The translations under genes and the position numbers were made by a program. The notes under the pieces were generated by a model. The model made no database searches. It was not told the DNA's origin and was given only the letters and a program-made list of their open reading frames with translations. Shown piece after piece: positions 56,880 to 64,000 of a stretch of DNA of 64,000 bases. Where the stretch lies: the NCBI GenBank assembly GCA_015680685.1, contig MNCI01005255.1, forward strand, positions 1,010,811-1,074,810. Direction: 5' to 3'. Source of the stretch: Gnetum montanum (lineage: Eukaryota > Streptophyta > Gnetopsida > Gnetales > Gnetaceae). Position 1 is the stretch's first letter, and the number at the start of each line of letters is the position of its first letter.

Positions 56880-57238
56880 AATGGAAATGAATGCAAAAGG
56901 AAATTTTCCTAAAATTCCATAAGGAAAGGTTAAAATTTCAAGATTTCTCAAAGAATGAGATAAGAAATATTCAAATTATAAGATAAATAAGCACAAAATA
57001 TTTAAATCCTAGTTTTTACAAGTCAATGGATGTCTAATTCCATAATTATTTTTCAATTCTTAAAAGATATGACAAACTTAGGGATCAAAGGAAATTTTTA
57101 AACCCTAGGATAAGTAGAACAAGTAGCAAGAGAGAATCCATCTAAGCTAGAGAATTTGGAGTGATTCCTTGAAACTGAGATGAGAATTATCCACTTGAAT
57201 GTAATTGTCTTCAATTCCAAGCTACTTTGAAACCAATT
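56880..57238 (-). promoter_or_regulatory. Leader and primer-binding site, G unit 2-1
   Basis: PBS at about 57220-57237 (TTGGTTTCAAAGTAGC on the minus strand). The leader runs to the gag ATG at 56879. Confidence 0.6.
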
Positions 57239-57963
57239 TGATAAGGATCTTCTGTGAATTTTACAATCCAAGCCTGCTCAATCTCACAAAATAGAAAAGT
57301 TGGACAAGAAAAAAAATGAAAGCTCTATTCTGGCTAAAATGGAAAATCTAATGTTCAAAAGAAGCCTAAATACCTAAGGATAGACAAGATATTCAATAAA
57401 GTTCTCATACACACTCAATTAAATAAAACACACTCTTATATGAATGATGATCAATGCACGATACCAAGACTATATATCTATTTACTCTTCTTTCAACTAA
57501 CTTCTATTTGCTTATACATTGTTAGCAAAAATCAAGGTCAAAGAGGTCCATTGAGATCTTTTCCCTTGTCTCTTTATCATTCATCTTAAATTTTAAAATT
57601 TAAATATTTCAAAACTTGTATGAAATTATCTCATATCTATATGATACATCTTGGAGGAGAATAAGACATCTTTCCCAGAAGTAGTTGTTAACAGAAGAGA
57701 CATCTTGACTCTAGTTGAGATGTCTTGAAATCATTTGAAACATCTTAAATGCAGCTGAGATGTCTCACTTGCCCTAGATAAACATAACAATTGCTTGTTT
57801 TGATGTCCAAAACCTCTAAAACACCTTTAAAGAAGTCCCCATAAATCCAAAACCCATTAAACTCATCCAAATTGTCCCAAAATGGTCCCAAACATGCCAA
57901 ATCTCTAGGGAAAGATCCCATTATTGAAGAGATGTTAAATTGACCTATTTAATGTCCACATCA
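57239..57963 (-). repeat. LTR 2 of the G array
   Basis: Starts TGATGTGGACATT on the minus strand. 725 bases. The TATA-like box of LTRs 1 and 3 is lost here: the matching plus-strand site reads CATTGAGAT instead of TATTTATAT. Confidence 0.75.
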
Positions 57964-60770
57964 GCACTCTCCATCTTAAAAATACTCTTAATTCCTACAC
58001 AAGAGACCTTTACACTTGGGATAGCTATTTTTGTCTCACATAGGCCATGATTCACATACCAACCAAAACACAAGATACATGGAATGGTTAGACCTCATAA
58101 CATTTTTTCTCCACTATCCAAAACTTATTTTACAAATATATAAACATACAATACAATGTATTCATGACATACATATGCACACCTACATACATTAGCACAA
58201 TTTTGTACTTACATCACATGAATAATTACATGAAAGAAGAGTAGATCTGGTCTTTGCTCTCAAAGGCTCTACCATGTGTCCATCTTGAGAGCATCAAATC
58301 CCATGTGTTTATTTCATGATCTGCAACAAAAAGATTAGGTCACTTGAAACCAAATTTCCTTTTTTTCTTTCTTTTTCTTCTTCTTTACATTCTTAGTCTT
58401 AGTGTTTGGAAGTCTATCATTGACCTCCCTTCCACATATATCATTATATCTATCATGATTTCTTGCATGGTACCCATCGATTCATAACTAAGACAATCAA
58501 AGTTATTAACATGTTTTACCAATTCATCATTGCCATAATTAATATAGCAAACAACTTCAATTTCTAAATAACCAAATCACTATCAATGTCTTTACCAACA
58601 TTAATAATGACCTTTCTATCATGACTACAATGACAGCCATAATGATCCCATCCAAACTTAAATTCATTACCATCATTATCTTTTCTCTCACTATCAATGG
58701 CATCAAAGATAACATTATTTGTATCAAACAAAAGGGGAGTCATACTCTTACCCTAATCACTGCAATGATCATCATTCAAATCATTATAATTGAACAAATG
58801 ACTACCAAGCTAAAGTGAAAGACTAGCAACCCTCGTACTATCATAATGAGAGACATCACTACGATCAACAAGTTAAAGCTCATATTAACTTATCTTTTAA
58901 TGGCTTCTCCCATTTAACTTTGATTCAACTTGATCTTTTAACATATGGCTTTTGAATCTCATCAAATCTTAAAGATTCAAGATCCTAAGTAGGATGTTCT
59001 AATTACAATCATTCCTTCCCTTTTGAAAAAATCATCAACAAGCTCTTCATCCCGTTATGAAGGTACCAACTCAATAGTTAAACTCTCCTTTATGACTCTA
59101 TCACCAAATTCATTAAACACATCATCAAAGCAATCATGCTTTCAAATACTTTGGCTAGAAGAATCACCTCTCTTCCATGAGATAGCCTTGATTTTGCTTA
59201 GAATCTACTTTCCCTTACCTCAAGCTATATAAAAAATGCAAACAAGTATGAGAATCATACCTTGTTTTGATGATCTTGACCATTCTTGAAAATTTTCCTT
59301 GATTTTGACCTCTCTTTTTCTTTTGATCCTTCATCCTCCATGACTCATGATGTAGGAACTCTCCTAGATTAGCAGCATAAATGATCTTGGACTTTGAAGA
59401 TCTCTTAGTGCCTTTGATGAAGCTCTTGTTTACTTCTCTTGAAACCTTTGAGTATTAAGGACTCCTTTGCCTGATAAGAGATACTTGATAACTTATTTTC
59501 TAATTCTTCAAGCCTTTCTTCTTCCTCATTTCCTTATAAATATGCAAGAATTAGTTTTAGTTGCATCTTTAATCATAAGAGACCTTCATTAGAGGATTCT
59601 TCCTTTTCCAACATTTGAAGTTTCGTGCTCTTAGAAACCTTTGGTATTTTACACTCCCATTTTTTATGTTCATTTTTAGCATAATTGAAGCACTAAAGGT
59701 TGGAGGCATAGCCATTCCCTTGACCTTCCTTTTCTTCATGTAGTCTTTCTTGGAATCCTAGCTCTCCTTGATCGTATCTTTCTTCTTTTTAGCATTTTCC
59801 TTCTCTGTGGCTCTCCTATTACCTTCAAAAGCTTTGGATTCCTTACCTTGAGATAATTTATGACATCTATTATAGCCTTGAGGTTTCTTCTCAGCTTTAA
59901 AATCTAATTCAAAAGCTTCATCCAATATTTGGGGCTCATACAAGGTTATCTCTTATTTATACTCCCTTTTAAATCCTCCTTGAAAATTTGAGCTTATTCA
60001 TAATCATCCCAATGAACTTTTGTAAGCTAGAAAGCCTTACAAAAATACATGCAATAGTCCTTCAAACTCTTATCACATTTCCTTAGGTACTTCAATTTTT
60101 TGAATGCCCCTTGATCATGAACTACATTAAAGATCAATCCTTGATAGGAGTACCATTATTCACCTTGTAGAAATAACTTGCCTTCTTCCACCATAAAACT
60201 ACTACATCTTTTAATTTTGTTTCAACAAAAGAAAAATTTTAATGATTTTCTACACATTCTTGTTTAAAGTACTTGTCAATCATTCATAGCCAATAATGGA
60301 AAGATTCAGTTCCTTCCATGCCATTGAAGGATTTGACTTCAACATGTGGCATCCCTGAAGCATGTCTAAAAGATTTTGCAAGATTGACATCAATTCCTTC
60401 ACCTTGTTTCCTTTGACACTTAGAAGAAAATTTATTTTTTCCTTTCCAAGGAAAAGGAAACCTTGAGACTTATTTTTAGCACTAGAAGCATGAGGGAAAA
60501 CATCCTCTTGGTCTTCTCCTCCCCCAAAGCCTTCATTTTCAAAAGGAAAGTAATATGCAATGGATGGTATTGAGGAATATCTTTAAGAAGGTGTTGGTGA
60601 AGAATTGCATGAATTATATACTTGCTTGGATTCTTTTGGTGAAGTTTCATGTTCTTTGTTCTCGCTAAGATATTTAGGTTTCTTAATAATAAGCTTAATA
60701 GAAATTTTCATGTCATCCATGTCTCTTGACAAAGCTTGAACTATCTTTTTCTTTGGAGGAATGATGGAAA
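57964..60770 (-). pseudogene. gag and acidic frame, G unit 2
   Basis: The same layout as unit 1, more decayed. Readable: VQALSRDMDDMK near 60735, MPHVEVKSFNGMEGTE near 60340, VLWWKKASYFYKVNNGTPIKD near 60200, CFNYAKNEHKKWEC near 59680 and the acidic end near 58700. There is no enzyme domain. Confidence 0.78.
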
Positions 60771-61121
60771 TTAACCCAAAATGAAATAAAAGTCAATAAT
60801 GACAAGTGCAATTTTCAAGATTTTCTCAAATAATAAGACAATAAATACTTAACGTTTAAGAGAAATGAGCATAAGATAATCAAACACTAGCTATTACATT
60901 CCAATGGCTTGTCCAATTCCATAATCATCTTCCAATTCTTGAAAGACATGAGAAACATAGGGATCAAATTGGAATTTTCAAATCCTAGGATAAGTGGAAC
61001 AAGTACCAAGAAAGAATTCATCTAAGCTTGAGAATTTGGAGTGATTCTTTGTAACTGAGATGAGAATTATCCAGCTCAATGTAATTGTCTTCAATTCTAA
61101 GTGACTCTAATACTAATTTTT
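60771..61121 (-). promoter_or_regulatory. Leader and primer-binding site, G unit 3-2
   Basis: PBS at about 61103-61119, reading TTAGTATTAGAGTCAC on the minus strand; this is the copy closest to the initiator methionine site. Confidence 0.6.
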
Positions 61122-61833
61122 TGAGGTTGTTCCATGCATTTCATAACCCAAGCCCTCTCAATGTCAAAAAATAAAAAATTTAAATAATTAAAGAAAATGA
61201 AAGCTCTATTCTTGCTAAAATGGAGAGTTTATAGTTGAAAAGAAGCCTAAATTCTTAAGGACAGACAAGATATTGAATTAAATTCTTATATACAATCAAA
61301 TAAAACACACTCTCACATGGATGATTATCAATGCACCTTGCTAGGACTCTACTCTCTCTACTCTTCTTTCAAGTTACCTCCCTCTCCCTAGACTCTCTTA
61401 GCCAAGATTAAGGTCTCAGAGGTCTATTTATATCCTTTCCCTTATCTTTTCATATAACCTCTATAATTTTAAATTTTAAATCTTTTCAAACTCCTAGGAA
61501 ATTATCTCATAGTACAACATGTTTTGGAAGAGAATGGACATCTTGCTTGAAACTAATTATTAAAAGAGAAGACATCTTGACTCTAGTTGAGACATCTTGG
61601 AATCATACAAGATGTCTTGAATATAGTTGAGACGTCTCACTTTCCTAGGCTGAACATAAAGATGATTTTTTGAGGTCTAGAACCTCTAAACACCTACAAA
61701 AAGGTCCATAGAGCCCCTATAACCCACTAAACTCATCAAAATGTTCCTAAAATGATCCCAAACATGCCAAAACTCTAAGGAAAGATCCCATCATTAGAAA
61801 GATGTTACATTGACCTCTTTGATGTACATATCA
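61122..61833 (-). repeat. LTR 3 of the G array
   Basis: Starts TGATATGTACATC on the minus strand. 712 bases. TATA-like box at 61425-61434. Confidence 0.75.
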
Positions 61834-64000
61834 GCATCCTCTATCTTAAAAAGACTCTTGATTCCCACACAAGAGACCTTTACAGTTGGAATAGTTGTTT
61901 CCTCCTCACATAGGCTAAAATTCATGTAACAACCAAAATAGAAGATATATGGAATGGTTAGAGCTCACAACATTTTGTCTCCAGTATCCAAAAATTATTT
62001 CACAAACACATAAACATCTAATGAAATGTCTACATGATACACATATATACACATACATACATTAGCATAATTTTGTGCTTACATCACAGTGAAGAATTAC
62101 ATAAAAGAAGAGTGGATTTGATCTTTGATCCTAAAGGCTCTACCATGCTTTCATCTTAAGAGCACAAAATCCCATGTATTTTTTTTCTTGATGTGCAGCA
62201 AAAGAAGAGTAAGAAAATTAAAAAGGGTTACATCTCCTCAAACCAACTTTCCTTATTCTATTTTTTCCCTTTTATTTATCTTTTTTTTCTTTGTTTTTAA
62301 AAGTTTGTCATTATAGCTATCATGGTTTCCTTCATGCTATCCATCCATTTTATAACCTAGACAACCAAAGTTATTATCAAACATCAATATCAACAATGGC
62401 CTGTCTATCATGACTATGATCATAGCCATCATTATCCTATATAAAATCAAATTTATTACCATCATTAGCTTTGCTCTTACCAAAAATGGCATCAAGAATC
62501 ATATTTTTTGTATCAAACAAAATAGGACTTAAAATATAATCATAATCACTACAATGATTATGATGCACATCATTACAAGTGAACAAACCACTATCAGGCT
62601 TCATCATGAGACACATCACTACTATCAATAAGTTAAAGCTCACACTTACTTATCTTTTCATGGTGTCTCCTATATAATTGTGGTTTAATTTAATCTTTAA
62701 AATACGATTGTCCAATCTCATTCTAATTAGTAGTTTCTAATTGCAATGATTCCTCCTCTTTATAGCAATCATCAACAAGCTCTTCATCTCATTCCAAAGG
62801 TACCAACTCAAAACGTAAACCTTCCTCCATGGCTTTAATGTCTAATTCATGAAAAAAATCATCTAAGGAATTATTCTTCCACATACCTTGGCTATACGAC
62901 TCACCTATCTCCTATAAAATAGTCTTAATTTTAATTAGAATCTCCTTTTCCTTTCCTTGAGATATATAATAATTGTAAGAATGTTTGAGAATCATACCTT
63001 TTAGTGATACTCTTGACCCTTCTTGAAGAAGTCCTTTAATCTTGGACTCTCTTTTGGCTTTGATCCTTTTCCCTCTATGAGTCATGAGGTAGGAAATATC
63101 CTTAATCATTAACATAAACCATCTTGGACTTTGAAGATATCTTGGTCCATTTGATGAAGCTCTTGGTTCACTTTCTTGAAATCTTTATGTATTGAGATAC
63201 TTGAGAACATATTTACTAATTCATCAAACCTTTCTTCTACATCATTTCCTTGATGAACACTCACATTGCCCATAAAAATGAAAAAATTAATTTTAGTTGC
63301 TTCTTCAATCATAAGAGGTCTACCTTCTTTAGAAAATTCTTTTTTCTTTTCCCAACATTTAGAGTTCTTTGCTCTTAGAAAACTTTGGATTTTTACACTC
63401 CCATTTTTATGTCCCTTTTAGGCATAATTAAAGCACTAAATATTTGAGGCATAGTCATTCCCTTGACCATTTCCTTTCTTGAAATATTAGCCCTCCTTGG
63501 ACTTCTCTTGCTTCTCATTAGTGTCTTCCTTGACATTTCCCTTCTCCATGGCTCCTCTCTCACCTTCAAAAGATTTTGAATCCTTTCCTTAAGAAGATTT
63601 AGGATATTTATTATAGGCTTAAGCCTTCTTCTCAACCTTAAGAGTCAATTCAAAAGCCTCATCTAATGTTTGGGGCTCATAGAAGGTTAGCTCTTGCTAC
63701 TACACCCTTTTGAGTCCTCCTTGAAGGTTAGATGCTTGTTCATAATCATCCTAATGAAATTTTGCAAGCTGTAAAACCTTACAAAAATTCATCTAATAGT
63801 CCTTCACACTCTTATCACCTTTCCTTAGGTACTTCAATTTTTCTATGACCTCTTATCTATGATGACTCTTCTCAAAATTCTCCTTAAGCATAAATTACAT
63901 TAAAGACCAATTCTTTATAGGAGTATCATTCTTCACCTTGTAGGAATAAATTTCCTTCTCCCACCATACAAGTGCTATGCCTTTCAATTTGGTTTCACCA
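61834..64000 (-). pseudogene. gag and acidic frame, G unit 3, cut by the window edge
   Basis: It has the acidic end (NDGNKFDFI, CSDYDYILSP) near 62450-62560, the middle with TKINFFIFMGNVSVHQGND at 63300, the knuckle near 63410 (CFNYA, KGHKNG) and part of the gag core at the edge. The capsid and start lie beyond 64000. Confidence 0.75.

Larger units (their letters stand above)
53091..64000 (-). mobile_element. Element G tandem array: gag-only LTR retrotransposon
   Basis: On the minus strand the order is internal region (to 61834), LTR, internal, LTR, internal, LTR, leader. Left LTR ends lie at 53325, 57239 and 61122, giving periods of 3914 and 3883 bases. Neighbouring units share one LTR instead of having two each. 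Each internal region has a gag with CCHC knuckle and a long acidic frame but no trace of PR, RT or integrase. The array continues beyond the window. Such arrays are expected from unequal recombination between LTRs. Confidence 0.85.

Noticed and set aside
58621-58818. Plus-strand frame rich in isoleucine and threonine
   Set aside because: Shadow of the N/D-rich acidic frame of G unit 2 on the minus strand.
1-64000. tRNA, rRNA or microRNA genes
   Set aside because: No cloverleaf or rRNA motif was noticed on reading; tRNAscan-SE would be needed to exclude them firmly.

Overview
The window is a piece of a plant nuclear genome, from a large and repeat-rich one. It holds no intact host gene that I can see. 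Almost all of it is old, nested LTR retrotransposons whose reading frames carry scattered stops and frameshifts. The Ty3/gypsy lineages point to a land plant: Tat-type elements with a second RNase H after the usual one, and a chromodomain gypsy element. One decayed fragment resembles the plant tweety-like transmembrane proteins. I cannot name the species; a large seed-plant genome would fit.

Left half (1-32126). Three Tat-type elements are nested. Element C (minus, 1-22500, 3' end beyond the window) carries gag, protease (PR), reverse transcriptase (RT), two RNases H and integrase (INT), and ends in a 1.6-kb 5' LTR. Element A (plus, 1655-9416) sits inside C's integrase and has a 5-bp target duplication with one mismatch; it keeps gag and PR but has lost all of RT to INT. 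C in turn appears to sit inside element B (plus, 22501-32126), of which the second half is visible: an antisense gene, RT to INT, polypurine tract and 3' LTR. B lies in turn against element D (plus, 32127-36302), a pol segment without LTR.

The most unusual content is in the spacer between PR and RT of these elements. B and C each carry there, on the opposite strand, a spliced gene with the same exon layout; E keeps a possible last exon. In B, C and D the RT frame begins 11 or 12 nt after a 3' splice-site-like AG, so the antisense gene probably lies inside an intron of the element's own sense transcript, in the style of Ogre elements. Arrays of a 25-30 bp repeat flank this spacer and recur 3' of integrase. 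Each repeat is a short inverted repeat joined to a TTAAACT-type core, and in several copies the arms have changed together.

Middle (36303-40452). A tweety-like pseudogene (minus), a decayed PR and hairpin array of a fourth Tat element (E), then unassigned sequence and a degenerate host repeat.

Right part. Element F (minus, 40453-50402) is a decayed chromovirus with a perfect CCCAG target duplication, a cluster of minisatellites and a second, unrelated-looking antisense spliced frame. From 53325 to the right edge runs a tandem array of a gag-only LTR element (G): LTR-gag-LTR-gag-LTR-gag sharing single LTRs at a 3.9-kb period, preceded by a truncated inverted copy (51140-53090).
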